Assembly (NCBI RefSeq): GCF_026212465.1
Contig: NC_080052.1
Span: 11,832,166-11,896,165, forward strand
From: Amaranthus tricolor
Taxonomy: Eukaryota > Streptophyta > Magnoliopsida > Caryophyllales > Amaranthaceae
DNA length: 64,000 nt
Reading direction: 5' to 3'
Below the pieces are notes generated by a model that worked only from the letters and a program-made list of their open reading frames with translations, searched no databases and was not told the origin of the DNA. The position numbers were made by a program, and so were the translations under genes. Shown here piece by piece: positions 10,775 to 21,190 of the stretch; within the stretch, counting starts at the first letter, position 1; each line of letters opens with the position of its first letter.

Positions 10775-11221
10775 CCGAATAGAAAAAAAGCGGCGATTCT
10801 GATCAAGCATTCCAAAATGGAGCGGGACCCCAGGTTCCAGTAAAGAGCCAGTGACTACTGTGCAGAAATTGGAGTCCCCAAGGTGGCAAAACCCATTTGT
10901 GCTGAGACTATGTGTACCACTAGGGATGCAGAATAGTAGTTGCTCATCCTCTTCTGTTATCCTCTGGCGCACCACCAAGGCACCTAGCTGGACGAGCCCA
11001 TAGTAGGTGTCACCAATTAGAATGCGACCAGGCCTATGGCGGCGCAGTTGTGGAAAATTTGCATCATTGGAACCAATCCGTGCCCATTCCCATTGGTACG
11101 AGTCCAGATGGAAGAACAGAACCCCAGATACGCCCTTACTGAGAAACCGCCCATATAAGTACACCTTCCGACCAACCATCACTGGGGAGGAAACCCAGAT
11201 GGTGGGGGTAGTGACAGGTGG
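10775..11221 (-). pseudogene. Kelch-repeat protein gene, C-terminal fragment
   Basis: About 149 codons open on the minus strand, read 11221 to about 10775. They carry kelch-like stretches such as GRKVYLYGRF and LILIGDTYYGLVQLGALV-type sequence (written RILIGDTYYGLVQLG in the frame). It is the continuation of the N-terminal part at 15358-15881. When the retroelement at 11222-15357 and one copy of the 5-bp duplication GGTGG are set aside, the frame runs straight across the junction with no stop or frameshift. The 3' end is lost: the coding sequence runs into 5S spacer at about 10770-10775 without its own stop. Kelch proteins form beta-propellers and often act in F-box complexes, but no F-box is visible here. 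The gene is dead because it is split and truncated. Confidence 0.8.
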
Positions 11222-12192
11222 TGAAACAAATGTTTCAAGTGATAAAGCCCACACAGACAGTGTGCAAGAACAAAACAGTGCTTCTGACTTTACATCCACG
11301 CCAAATCTTCATGAAGGACAAGCGCCAACCCTTGCTGCTTTCCAAGAGTTGATATTAGGCCCAAGAACACAGAATGGGTTCAAGGAATCCAAGCAATCAT
11401 CGAAGAACAGCATAATGGACACGAAAAGCCAAACAGACAGCAGCATTAGGGAAACAGAGCAGTCTGTTAAGCAACAGACCTTGCTGAGTCTCCTAAGTTC
11501 AGACTTGGATCATTTGGACCCTGATCAAGCCTGGGACGTCATCTTTGCACACGGGCCAAGCCATCAAGGGCCTAGGACCATGCTAACAGTCCACGTGGAA
11601 TCCTAGAAGTTGTGCTGAAGGTGGGCTAGTCGACAGTTTTGCAGAATTAGAATTTGTCCAAGTGTTTATTGTTTTCTGTATTCAGTTTTAAACGCCATGT
11701 ATTAGCACGTGTTCTTTTTAATTAGGTGGGTGACTTTATAGCCGTTATGTTAATTGAGATCTCTATATAAGGAGAGTCTCACTTGTGTAATAGGAATGTT
11801 TTAGTTTTGATCATTCAAAGTAATACAAGAGGTAATTCAGAAAATTGATTTATGTTTTCTCTGAAGTTGTTTGCAACTTCATCAAAGGCTACGGAGTAAT
11901 CTTTGTTCCTTGGAGTATTAAGAGTTGTGGAGCAACCTTGATCCTTTAAGGAAACCTGGAAACAAAGTCTGGAAGGCTTTGTAACGTGTGAGTTTAGCGT
12001 GAGTAATAGGGAAGGAATACAGATCAACCATCATCACCAGAAAATCATGAAGTCAGTTCTTGGTTCTGTTTGTGACCAATTAGTGTTCTTTTCGTTATCC
12101 TTTGTAGTTTCTGTGAAGAGTAACAAGCCACATTTCCGCACAACATTAATCATTGCATAGCCAAGGCCTTAATCAGCCTTCGTTTTGCATCA
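11222..12192 (+). repeat. 5' LTR of the Ty3 element
   Basis: 971 bp, starting TGAAAC and ending TTTGCATCA, so it has the usual TG...CA ends. It holds the presumed promoter. It matches 14360-15357 along its length but lacks a 27-bp tandem duplication found in the 3' LTR. Confidence 0.95.
11764..11770 (+). promoter_or_regulatory. LTR TATA box
   Basis: TATATAA inside CTCTATATAAGGAGAG, about 540 bp into the 5' LTR. The same box is at 14902-14908 in the 3' LTR. Position and sequence fit a Pol II LTR promoter; this is inferred. Confidence 0.6.
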
Positions 12193-12195
12193 AAT

Positions 12196-12208
12196 TGGTA
12201 TCAGAGCA
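12196..12208 (+). other. Primer-binding site, tRNA-iMet type
   Basis: TGGTATCAGAGCA begins 3 nt after the 5' LTR. It is the classic plant retrotransposon site complementary to the 3' end of initiator methionine tRNA, and it primes minus-strand cDNA synthesis. Confidence 0.93.
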
Positions 12209-12533
12209 CGGTTCACGAAGGGGACAAAGTGCGCACAAAAAGGGATATATCAAGAAGAGTCTACATTCTATTCTGAGAATTTCAGAGAAGGGAATTGAAG
12301 GGCGATCACCAGGCGATAACGTGCAGAATCATTCAACATTGTCTCTACCATATTCAGGGAGCGATTCCTCCTATCTTGATTTCATTTTGTCATTCATTTT
12401 AAGGATTTTCATACAATTCAGTCACAAAACACACACCAGTACACTGAATTCTGGCTGGCATTAGATTTCTGTATTTGTGAATTTAACGTTTTCTTGTTAT
12501 TTCTGTTTTATTATTTTCTTGTACTGTTTGATT

Positions 12534-13367
12534 ATGAGTATGAATACAGAGGAGAAAATTGTTTCAATAGAAGATTGTATGCGTGAGATGATGCAGGTAA
12601 TAAATCGCTCAGCACTAGAAATCCAGAATAATAGACCGCCAAACCCTAATCCTCGAAACCACGAAGATCGAACAATGAAAATTGACATCCCTGACTTTGA
12701 TGGTTATACTCATGACCCAGAACATTATCTAGATTGGGAGAATAGGATGGACCAATACTTTGAATTTAGGGAAACACCAGCAGACCAACAGTTTAAATTG
12801 GCCAAGGTGAAATTAACGAAGATAGCTTCTACCTGGTTAGAGGGATTGCAGAAACTGAGACTTAGGGAGGAGAGGGGTAGGATTAAAATTTGGGAAAAAC
12901 ACAAGAAGCACATGAGAAGGAATTATGTACCCCCAGCCTACAGACAGCAACCGTATGTTCAGTTTAATACCTTAACACAAGGGAACAAATCAGTGAAAGA
13001 GTATATTCAGGATTGGGAAAGGCTCACTGTGTTGTGCAATGTCAATTATGATGAGGGATTAAGAGTGGGTAAGTTCATAGCAGGGCTAAGGGAAGAAAAT
13101 AGGGGACAACTGATTTACGCACCCAATCTCACGGTCCACACAGCAGGAAACTTGGCCATAGAGGTTGAGAGGTATGCCAGTAACAAGAAGCAGCAGCCTA
13201 GTACTTCCTACAGCAGGACCCCTAGGACCTTCACTCTTAGGAATCCAAACACCCTCACTGCACCTAGGAAAGACCCACCAAGTAATAATCAGAAAGCTGG
13301 CACTGTTAGAGTTGAGACACATCCAAAGGATATAGTCTGTTTCAAATGCAATGGGAGGACACTATAA
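12534..13367 (+). pseudogene. gag: Ty3/gypsy gag (frameshifted in zinc knuckle)
   Basis: The frame opens upstream, but the first good ATG is at 12534 (MSMNTEEK...). It encodes 277 residues of a gag polyprotein with the usual core: YLDWENRMDQYFEF, then ASTWLEGLQ, then WEKHKKHMRRNYVPPAY and the region before the zinc knuckle. The knuckle starts CFKCN, then the frame is lost. The rest of the CX2CX4HX4C motif (GGHYKRDC) lies in another frame from about 13350, so a small indel breaks the knuckle. Gag packages the element RNA in virus-like particles. Non-coding, frame-disturbed sequence follows until the protease. Confidence 0.88.
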
Positions 13368-13717
13368 GAGGGACTGCCCTAATGCTAGAGCCTTCACCAT
13401 GAGGGAATGGGAAGAGATTAGATAGGAAACTCGACCTAAGAAGATCCTAGTTTCAAGGAATGCTCAAGAAGAAGAGATCTACCCACCTATCCTTAGTGAT
13501 GAAGATGGCACTTACATAGAGAGGAGGATGGAACAAGGCATAGGTTTGAGGGAGACAATGAGGAAGAGGAGGAGGAAGAATTGGACAGGTACAGCCTGAT
13601 CATTAGGAGGAGCAGTACAGCCTGATCATTAGGAGGAGCTTCCAAACTACACCTAGGGCTAAGAAATCAGACCAGAGGGAAAATATATTCCAGACCAAGT
13701 GTAAAGTACAGGGGAAC

Positions 13718-13990
13718 GTGTGTGATTTGATCATTGATGGTGGGAGTGAATCCAACTGTGTGAGCCAACAGCTAGTGAGTGAGTTAGGCCTAGCAACCAA
13801 ACCCCATCCTCACCCTTATAAGATGAAGTGGCTGGACAACAAGGCTAGTGGATCTGTAAGCAGACAGTGCTTAGTTAGATTGACCTTAGGAAAATACACT
13901 GATGATTCGCTGTGTGATGTGCTTGAGATGGATGCATGTCACTTGTTGTTAGGGAGGCCATGGCAGTATGACAGAAGGGACCAAACATGA
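13718..13990 (+). pseudogene. Ty3/gypsy aspartic protease fragment
   Basis: A 90-codon open frame with the retropepsin core: CDLIIDGGSESNCVS holds the active-site D-G-G-S (usually D-S/T-G-A/S), and near the end is HLLLGRPWQYDR, the conserved strand that closes the protease fold in plant Ty3 elements. Normally the RT follows directly. Here the sequence goes within a few dozen bases to the integrase tail, so a deletion of roughly RT plus RNase H plus integrase core is inferred. Confidence 0.85.
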
Positions 13991-14045
13991 TGTCTACACC
14001 AACACATACATCCTTAGGCACAATGTGAAGAAGGAGTTAGTGCCC

Positions 14046-14345
14046 TTACCCCACATAAAGCCATTCCACCTAAGGCACCTAAGCCACCCATACAAGATTC
14101 ACAGAGCAAAACAGCCTATCAAAGTAGGTGATCTTTTTTGGGTTCACATCAGAAAGGAATGATTCCCTCATCTACGAAAGAACAAACTCATGTAAAGAGC
14201 CATTGGTCCATTTACAGTTCTGCAATAGTATGGCCCTAATGCATTCAAGATTGAGCTACCAGAGGAATACAACATCTCCTCCACCTTCAATATAGGAGAT
14301 CTCACCTTGTATGAGCCTGTTCAAGAATTGAGGACAATTCTTCCC
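14046..14345 (+). pseudogene. Integrase C-terminal tail remnant
   Basis: Readable in pieces across frames: KVGDLFWVHIRKE, then RKNKL, IGPFTVLQ, YGPNAFKIELPEEYNISSTF and NIGDLTLYEP. This is the last part of Ty3/gypsy integrase (GDLVWVHLRKERFP...LPEEYNISSTF type). It contains stops (after HIRKE at about 14160, and near 14193 and 14229) and no catalytic D,D,E residues. It ends just before the polypurine tract. The remnant proves the element was once a full gag-pol Ty3 type. Confidence 0.8.
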
Positions 14346-14359
14346 CAAGAGGGAGGAGT
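14346..14359 (+). other. Polypurine tract of the Ty3 element
   Basis: AAGAGGGAGGAGT lies directly against the TG of the 3' LTR. It would prime plus-strand synthesis. Confidence 0.85.
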
Positions 14360-15357
14360 TGAAACAAATGTTTCAAGTGATAAAGCCCATACAGACAGTG
14401 TGCAAGAACAAAACAGTGCTTCTGACTTTACATCCACGCCAAATCTTCATGAGGACAAGCGCCAACCCTTGTTGCTTTCCAAGAGTTGAGATTAGGCCCA
14501 AGAACAAAGAATGGGTTCAAGGAAGCCAAGCAATCATCGAAGAACAGCATAATGGACATGAAAAGCCAAACAGACAGCAGCACTAGGGAAACAGAGTAGT
14601 CTGTTAACCAACAGACCTTGCTGAGTCTCCTAAGTTCAGACATGGATCATTTGGACCCTGATCAAGCCTGGGACGTCATCTTTGCACACGGGCCAAGCCA
14701 TCAAGGGCCTAGGACCATGCTAACAGTCCACGTGGAATCCTAGAAGCTGTGCTGAAGGTGGGCTAGTCGACAGTTTTGCAGAATTAGAATTTGTCCAAGT
14801 GTTTATTGTTTTCTGTATTCAGTTTTAAACGCCATGTATTAGCACGTGTTCTTTTTAATTAGGTGGGTGACTTTATAGCTTGTTATGTTAATTGAGATCT
14901 CTATATAAGGAGAGTCTCACTTGTGTAATAGGAATGTTTTAGTTTTGATCATTCAAAGTAATACAAGAGGTAATTCAGAAAATTGATTAATGTTTTCTCT
15001 GAAGTTGTTTGCAACTTCATCAAAGGCTACGGAGTAACCTTTGTTCCTTGGAATATTAAGAGTTGTAGAGCAACCTTGATCGTTTAAGGAAACTTGAAAA
15101 CAAAGTCTGGAAGGCTTTGTAACGTGTGAGTTTAGCGTGAGTAATAGGGAAGGAATACAGATCAACCATCATCACCAGAAAATCATGAAGTCAGTTCTGG
15201 TTCTGTTTGTGACCAAGTCAGTTCTTGGTTCTGTTTGTGACCAATTAGTGTTCTTTTCGTTATCCTTTATAGTTTCTGTGAAGAGTAACAAGCCACATTT
15301 CCGCACAACATTAATCATTGCATAGCCAAGGCCTTAATCAGCCTTCGTTTTGCATCA
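14360..15357 (+). repeat. 3' LTR of the Ty3 element
   Basis: 998 bp, TGAAAC to GCATCA. It differs from the 5' LTR by scattered substitutions and by a 27-bp tandem duplication around 15186-15240, where GTCAGTTC(T)TGGTTCTG occurs twice. Confidence 0.95.
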
Positions 15358-15881
15358 GGTGGGTCATCCAGGATTGTCCACTCGTTGGTGGTGGGATCAA
15401 ACACCTCGAAAAACCGCAACGACGAGGAGGGTAAGTCCGTCGGTTTGACGCTGTTGCAGCTAATCAGATTTGGTCCACCGCAACTGCCAAGAATGAACAA
15501 TTTTCCGTCCGCAGTGAACGCCACCGGAGTAGGCTTACCAGTATTCATCCCCACTTTTAATTTCTGTATTTTGTGGTTTTCATCAAACACATACACATCG
15601 AGAGGATAAATCAAATTGGGGTCCGACTCTGAACCGGAAAAACAAGGTGAACACTCGCGCTCTCCGCCAAAGATGTAAAGCCTGGAACCCAATTTCGCAC
15701 AGGCCATCTTTAGAGGGTATTCTGAGGCAGGGAATTTAATGATTGGCTCAATTCTTCTTTGGTCGGAAGGTTTTTTCTCGTCGCATTCACGATTACAGAG
15801 GTCTCTGGGGATGGAGAACAAGGTGTGAGCCATGCTGCTTCCAAAATGAGTCATAAATAAGTAGACGCTCTTCATATTCAT
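15358..15881 (-). pseudogene. Kelch-repeat protein gene, N-terminal fragment
   Basis: Read from the ATG at 15881 (MNMKSVYLF...). The first 175 codons belong to the gene; the frame then enters the retroelement. Two kelch motifs are clear: residues about 65-101 (GSRLYIFGGE ... LDVYVFD) and about 126-170 (GKLFILGSCGG ... FEVFDPTTNEWTIL). The double glycine and the spaced Y/W are typical blades of a beta-propeller. No F-box precedes them. The TE hit just after LDDPP, and the C-terminal blades are at 10775-11221. Upstream (15882-16028) is a short non-coding stretch that could hold the promoter, but I see no clear TATA box. The frame is otherwise free of stops, so the gene was probably intact until the insertion or the 3' truncation. 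Confidence 0.85.
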
Positions 15882-16028
15882 CGCACCGCTGCTGCTTTTC
15901 TTTTCAGGTTATACTTGTAAGAGAGAGGCAAAGAATCAATGGTTTGTTAAGAAGAAGAGTTTTTTTTTAAAAGAGAAGAGTACTCCATACTTCGTAAAAC
16001 CCTAAAATTATAGTATTATCAACACAAT

Positions 16029-16260
16029 GTCTGGTGAAAGACGGTCTCTTTGAGCAACCATATCTAATTGGATCGTTCCATTATATATTTTTTAAAATAT
16101 TATAGGTAGGCATTAAGAATGATATAAGTGGACATTTAAAATATTATAAGTAGGCATTAAGGATAATGTAAATAAGCAATAAGAATACGATAAGTAGGCA
16201 TTAATCTTTAATAGGCTGGGATTGAAATACGTCTCTCAAAGAGACGGTCTTTCAAGAGAC
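16029..16260. mobile_element. MITE with GACGGTCTCTT-type inverted ends
   Basis: About 232 bp. The left end (GTCTGGTGAAAGACGGTCTC...) is the imperfect inverse of the right end (...GAGACGGTCTTTCAAGAGAC). The AT-rich middle repeats TAGGCATTAA several times. I see no clear target-site duplication. A relative with the same end motif is at 35232-35496. Confidence 0.65.
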
Positions 16261-16262
16261 TA

Positions 16263-16687
16263 GCTGTATTATAAATAAAAAGGAAAAATTAGAAAATAAG
16301 ACCACAAATTTTACAAAAAATAGATTATAACACCACAAAATTTTAAACTTTTATTATAACACCCCAAAACAAAATCCAAAAATTTGATTTTACCACCATC
16401 TAACGGATTTTTGGATGGAATCTATTAGTGGGGCTCACTGTGAACGCGTGTCAGTCAGCTATTTGTTTTAAAAAAAAAAACTCTAAATCCTAACCCAACC
16501 CAGCCCCACTACCTGCCAAAGCCAACCAACAGCCCAAAGCCAAACGTTGGAACCTCCTAACCTCTTTAAGGAACCCCCTAACCTGAGTCTTTCTTGGTAA
16601 GAGTTTTTAAAATACTAAGTATAGATAACAACCTTAGAAATAGTGCTATGCCAACTACGCCATACTTGAGCATGGGTTGCAACCATT
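16263..16687. other. Non-coding stretch between MITE and hAT
   Basis: AT-rich sequence with repeated ACACCACAAA/ACACCCCAAA words around 16320-16370 and no open frame of note. The last 8 bases are the left target-site duplication of the hAT element. TCTTGGTAAGAGTTTTTAAA at about 16590 recurs at about 26140. Confidence 0.6.
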
Positions 16688-17064
16688 TAGGGGTGTCAAA
16701 CAGGTCGGGTTGGGTCATTTTCAGGTTCGGGTCATATATAAATGGGTCAATAGACCCTTTACTTGAACCTAACCCATTTAATTAAATGGGTCAAAAATTG
16801 AAACCCCGACCTAATCTGTAGCAGGTCGGGTCAACCTGCTAATGACCATTTAACCTGCTAATTAAATGGGTCATTAAACCCATATATTTCAGGTCATTTG
16901 ACCCATTTGACCCAAACATTATATTTACATTTCATAATAAAATTAAACATGCTTCAAAGTTCAACTATCAATCTATCATCATTCATCATATTCATAACAA
17001 GTATCATAATTAGTTTCTAGTTTCTACAAATCATCACAATCTAAAATATGGTGGCCGAGGAAGA

Positions 17065-19377
17065 TGCTTTTGAGCTGAATTCATGTTGATCGAGACTTTG
17101 ACATGGACTTGGACTTGGACTTGGACTTGGACTAGGGTAAGATATGTCTTCTTCTTCATCAACTTTAATCTTCATTACCATCCCACAAAGCTCATCCAAT
17201 TGTGATTCCATTTTTGCTTCATTAACAAACCAAAATATAAGTTATCAAACAAACAAAAATATTAACACTAATAAAAGCAACTAACCAAAACCAATATTAA
17301 CTTAGACATATTAGTGTATAGAAAATTACCTCCTTCAAATGTCCAATCCTTTAGACAAACAATAGCTTGGACAATATTTGGCTTCAAAGCACTTCGATAG
17401 CAATCAAGTACCCGTCCACCAATGCTAAAGGCAGATTCGGAAGCCACGGTAGATATAGGAATGGCAAGAATATCTCTAGCCATTAAAGAAAGTACCGGAT
17501 AACGAGATACATTTGTCTTTCAATGCGCAAGAATATCAAGATTAACTGAACGAGGCACTAGTTGCTCCTCAAAATACATCTGCAAATCAGATTTCATACT
17601 CACGGTACTATGCTCACTAGAGAAACTATCAAAGTCCTATAAAACAAGCATTTACATCAAATCTATAAAAGGTAAAGAAAAAAAAAACTTATATAATTAT
17701 GGAAAAAAATCATAAACTTACGGTCATAAACTCATCGGTAGCATCTTCAATATTTTCAACATGTAAACTTCCATATTTTTGTCTTGGAGAAGTTGCAAAT
17801 AGTTTAAGAGCATAAATATTATAAATTTCTTGTATTTTCTCCCTCACCTTAGCCACTTGTTCCTCATAATCAACACCATCTCCATAAACTTTTTTGAAGC
17901 TCCATTGAACAAATTGAAGCTTAAACCTAGGATCTAACACAACAGCGACTGCCATAATAATGCTAAAATCACTCCAATATTTTCCAAATTTTTCATACAT
18001 CTTACAAGCCATTTTCTTCATAAAACCATCCGTACTCTCCATCTCACTTTTTAAAAGCAATCTTACCCTCATCACATTAGGAAAGTATAAGTTAGCAGTA
18101 GGATATCTAGTCCCAGAAAAAGCAAGAGTAGCTTCATAAAAAACTTTTAAAAACTTGAAAATTTTTTCAATTTTAGCCCATTCTTCCGCAGTAGGACAAT
18201 GAATATAGTTTGCATCAACTTTCTGAAAATGAATTAAAGCTTTCTTGTAATACAATGCACTTTCAAGCATTAAATATGTGGAATTCCATCGTGTTATGAC
18301 ATCTTGTTTTAAACCCTTAGAGCTTTGAAGGCCTACATGCTCAATACAACTTAAGAAACGTTGTTTTCTAGCTTGTGATCCCTTACAATATTTCACACTT
18401 TCTCTCACCTTAATCACAGCATCATCAATTTCTTTCAATCCATCTTGAACTACTAAGTTCATGATATGTGCACAACACCTCACATGAAAAAATTCTCCTG
18501 CACATAACAATTCAAGCTCCCCCTTAAGACAATCCGCAAACACATCATTTGAAGCCGCATTATCAAGAGTAATGCTAAAAATATTTTGCAAAATACCCCA
18601 TTCTTTCAACAAGGAACACACATGATCACTTAAATGAACTCCCGTATGAGGAGGAGGCATAAAACAAAAATTCAACAACTTCTTTTTTAAGACCCAATTA
18701 TCATCAACATAATGTGCAGTTAAAGTGATATATCCATCTGAGGTTATTGAACTCTAACAATCAGAAGTAAGGCAAATTCTACTACTAATTGAACCTAACA
18801 AAAACTTCAAATTCTCTTTCTCCCTTTCATACATCTTAACTACATCAGACTAAGATGTATTACGTGAAATTGTTTTAGTCGTAGGATTCAAATAACTAAA
18901 TAATCTCCTAATCCCTTCATATTCAACAAATGGGAAAGGGAGATCATGTCTTACAATTGCAAGAGCTAATAGTTCACGAAAAATAGCGACATCAAATACA
19001 GGCAATTTATTTGCTAAACCAGCAGTGGAATTCTCCAATATCATTTGACTAACATCACGAAATGTCCTCATTTTACAATTTTTTACATGACGAATTAAAT
19101 TTCCTGTCCCCATTTTACTATCTGCCCTAAACGTTTTTTCACTTTTTTTACATTTACATAACAAATTTCCATCTTCATCAGTTTCATCCACAAATTCAAA
19201 GTTCACCCACACACCAGATGTAAGTCTACGTTGTTGTTTAAAATTCTTGCCAGATATATGAAATGTTTTGTTACCTTTGTTTTTAAGATCATTATTATTT
19301 TTTGTGTCACTACTTTTAACCTCCACCAGATCTTCTTCTGAGTCAACTTGAACATGTTTAGATTCAATAGTATCCAT
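17065..19377 (-). pseudogene. hAT transposase (BED finger, dimerisation domain), broken
   Basis: ATG at 19377. Residues about 55-101 form a BED zinc finger (SGVWVNFEF ... LCKCKK ... GNLIRHVKNC). The second expected Cys is not in its usual place (C74-K-C76), so metal binding may be weakened. The catalytic region follows (DNAASND, then RCCAHIMNLVVQDGL, then TRWNSTYLM). The C-terminal dimerisation domain is at 17483-17330 (ARDILAIPISTVASESAFS). A likely intron runs 17721-17637 (GTAAGT...TATAG); a second follows FEGG near 17330, with a last exon to about 17065 coding a repeated SP tail. Three in-frame stops break the gene, at about 18850, about 18757 and at 17520-17522. At least two stand where the family has Trp (TGG to TAG or TGA). 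Expected function: cut-and-paste transposition in the nucleus. Confidence 0.9.
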
Positions 19378-19404
19378 TACCTAACACAAACAGATTACCA
19401 GAAC

Positions 19405-19985
19405 ACAGTATTAACACAAACAGATTAACCTCCACCAGAAGAAATACAAAAAACACTTATGTCATATATTAACACAGTATTACCAGATTACCAGAAATAC
19501 AAAAGATTATCAAAAGCAACATAACACAAACAGAACATATGAATCCGATGAAGCAACAAGCCCAGAACATATGAATCTTGCAAAACATAAAGAAAAATGG
19601 AGTAAACATTTACATAACACAAACAGAAAAATCAAAAAAATCAAAAAAAACGATAAAAATGAAACAGAAAAATGAAAAAAAAAACAATGAACATCAGTTC
19701 CAGGCTTCCAGCAAACACGAAGAAGGAACACAAACAGATTAACCTCCACCAGAAGAAATACAAAAAATAGTTATGTCATATATTAACACAGTATTACCAG
19801 ATTACCAGAAATACAAAAGATTATCAAAAGCAACATAACACAAACAGAACATATGAATCCGATGAAGCAACAAGCCCAGAACATATGAATCTTGTAAAAC
19901 ATAAAGAAAAATGGAGTAAACTGTTTACACAAACAGAAAAATCAAAAAAATCGATAAAAATGAAACAGAAAAATGAAAAAAAAAA
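19405..19985. repeat. 314-bp tandem duplication in hAT 5' region
   Basis: The block starting ACACAAACAGATTAACCTCC (copy 1 near 19415, copy 2 near 19729) is repeated at a 314-bp offset, including the shared words CAGAACATATGAATC and AAAGAAAAATGGAGTAAAC. It lies upstream of the transposase ATG, in its leader or promoter region. No coding content. Confidence 0.8.
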
Positions 19986-20667
19986 CAATGAACATCAGTT
20001 CCAGCAAACACGAACACGAACACGAACCAAGAATTAAAGAGAGAAAATCAGTTCCAGCAATGAACATCAAAATCAAACACAAAAAAATCGAACACAATCC
20101 AAATCTAAAAACAATAAAATCGATAAAAAAAAAAAAAGAAAAATCGGACTTTTATGTGTTAATAATACTTACCTTGGTGCTGCAGAGAAGATGAAGGAGA
20201 ACAGAAGAAGCTGTCGGAGAGAAGAGGAAGGAGAACGTCTGAATCGCACAAAAGAGAGAAGAGGAAGGAGAAGAGGAAGTGACGAATGGAGGCGGAAATC
20301 GGGAAATGTTTAGCAATTAGGGTTTACCGCTTTATTTAATCTTTGGTCTTTGGTCTTTGCCGCTTTGATCTTTCACTTTCAGTCAATGAGTTACTCTTTA
20401 GTCTTTATTTAAGAAAATCTGAAAATTTCAATGGGTAATTAAATGGGTTAATATGGGTCGACCTGACCTGATTGACCCATTTAATAAATGGGTTAAACAG
20501 GTTTTTTTCGGGTTTAAATATTCAACCTGAACCTAACCCATTTAATAAACAGATCAGGTCGGGTTGACCCATTTAATTAATTGGGTCAAAAATCTAAACC
20601 CAAACCTGCTAATTTCGAGTCAGTTTCAGATCAGGTTAGCAGGTCGGGTCAGCTTTTGCCAGCCCTA

Positions 20668-21099
20668 CAACCATTACCACCCTCTTACCTAAACATTCCG
20701 AAAGATCAGCGCAATAATTCTGAGGATTTTCACACCAAGATTGCAAGGGTTTATGTAAAAAATTAAAATAAAGAGAATTTCCAATGTCTAGTGCGTGTCT
20801 GGTGTCTTAATGACTTTATTCTCAGATAATAACTAATTAAGGTCTTCTTCACTTCCTTTCAAAAAAATAAGGTCTTATTCACTTCACCTTTTTTTAAAAA
20901 AATCATTTCACCTTATTTTTGTTGAACTTAAATTATATTTACTGAACTAAAATTATTTTTGAAGTTAAATTATTTTTAGGATACTTTGATGTAGGATATT
21001 ATTAATTTATGTAAGGCTAAGAATAGTAAATATTATAAAAATATACTCTATGTGAGAAAGCAACCACTTCCACTTAAATATCGATTAATTTTTGATATG
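20668..21099. other. AT-rich non-coding stretch
   Basis: It begins with the right hAT duplication. A direct repeat of AAGGTCTTCTTCACTTC / AAGGTCTTATTCACTTC lies at about 20841-20888. No gene or known element recognised. Confidence 0.5.
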
Positions 21100-21104
21100 T
21101 ACGG

Positions 21105-21149
21105 TTTTGTGCCTAGGCGGTGCCCAAATTGTTGATAAAATATTAGGAT

Positions 21150-21190
<41 letters not shown>

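Larger units (their letters stand above)
11222..15357 (+). mobile_element. Non-autonomous Ty3/gypsy LTR retrotransposon
   Basis: A 4136-bp element bounded by LTRs that begin TGAAAC and end GCATCA, with a perfect 5-bp duplication GGTGG at 11217-11221 and 15358-15362. After the first LTR comes a tRNA-iMet type primer site. A polypurine tract precedes the second LTR. The internal part is only about 2.2 kb: gag, a retroviral-type protease, then a jump to the C-terminal end of integrase. Reverse transcriptase, RNase H and the integrase core are missing, so the copy can move only with help. The LTRs are very similar apart from scattered substitutions and a 27-bp difference, so the insertion looks fairly young. 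It sits inside a kelch gene. Confidence 0.95.
16688..20667 (-). mobile_element. hAT-family DNA transposon, complete but defective
   Basis: 3980 bp. Both ends carry short inverted repeats (TAGGGGTGTCAAA left; right end reverse-complements to TAGGGCTGGCAAA). It is flanked by a perfect 8-bp duplication CAACCATT at 16680-16687 and 20668-20675, the hallmark of hAT insertion. Both subterminal regions are packed with GACCCATTTAATT-like and GGTCGGGT-like words in both orientations, which in hATs serve as transposase-binding sites. The transposase gene is on the minus strand and carries three premature stops. Confidence 0.96.

Noticed and set aside
14428..14643. Minus-strand frame in the Ty3 LTR
   Set aside because: It lies wholly in LTR sequence with no domain and is mirrored in the other LTR with changes.
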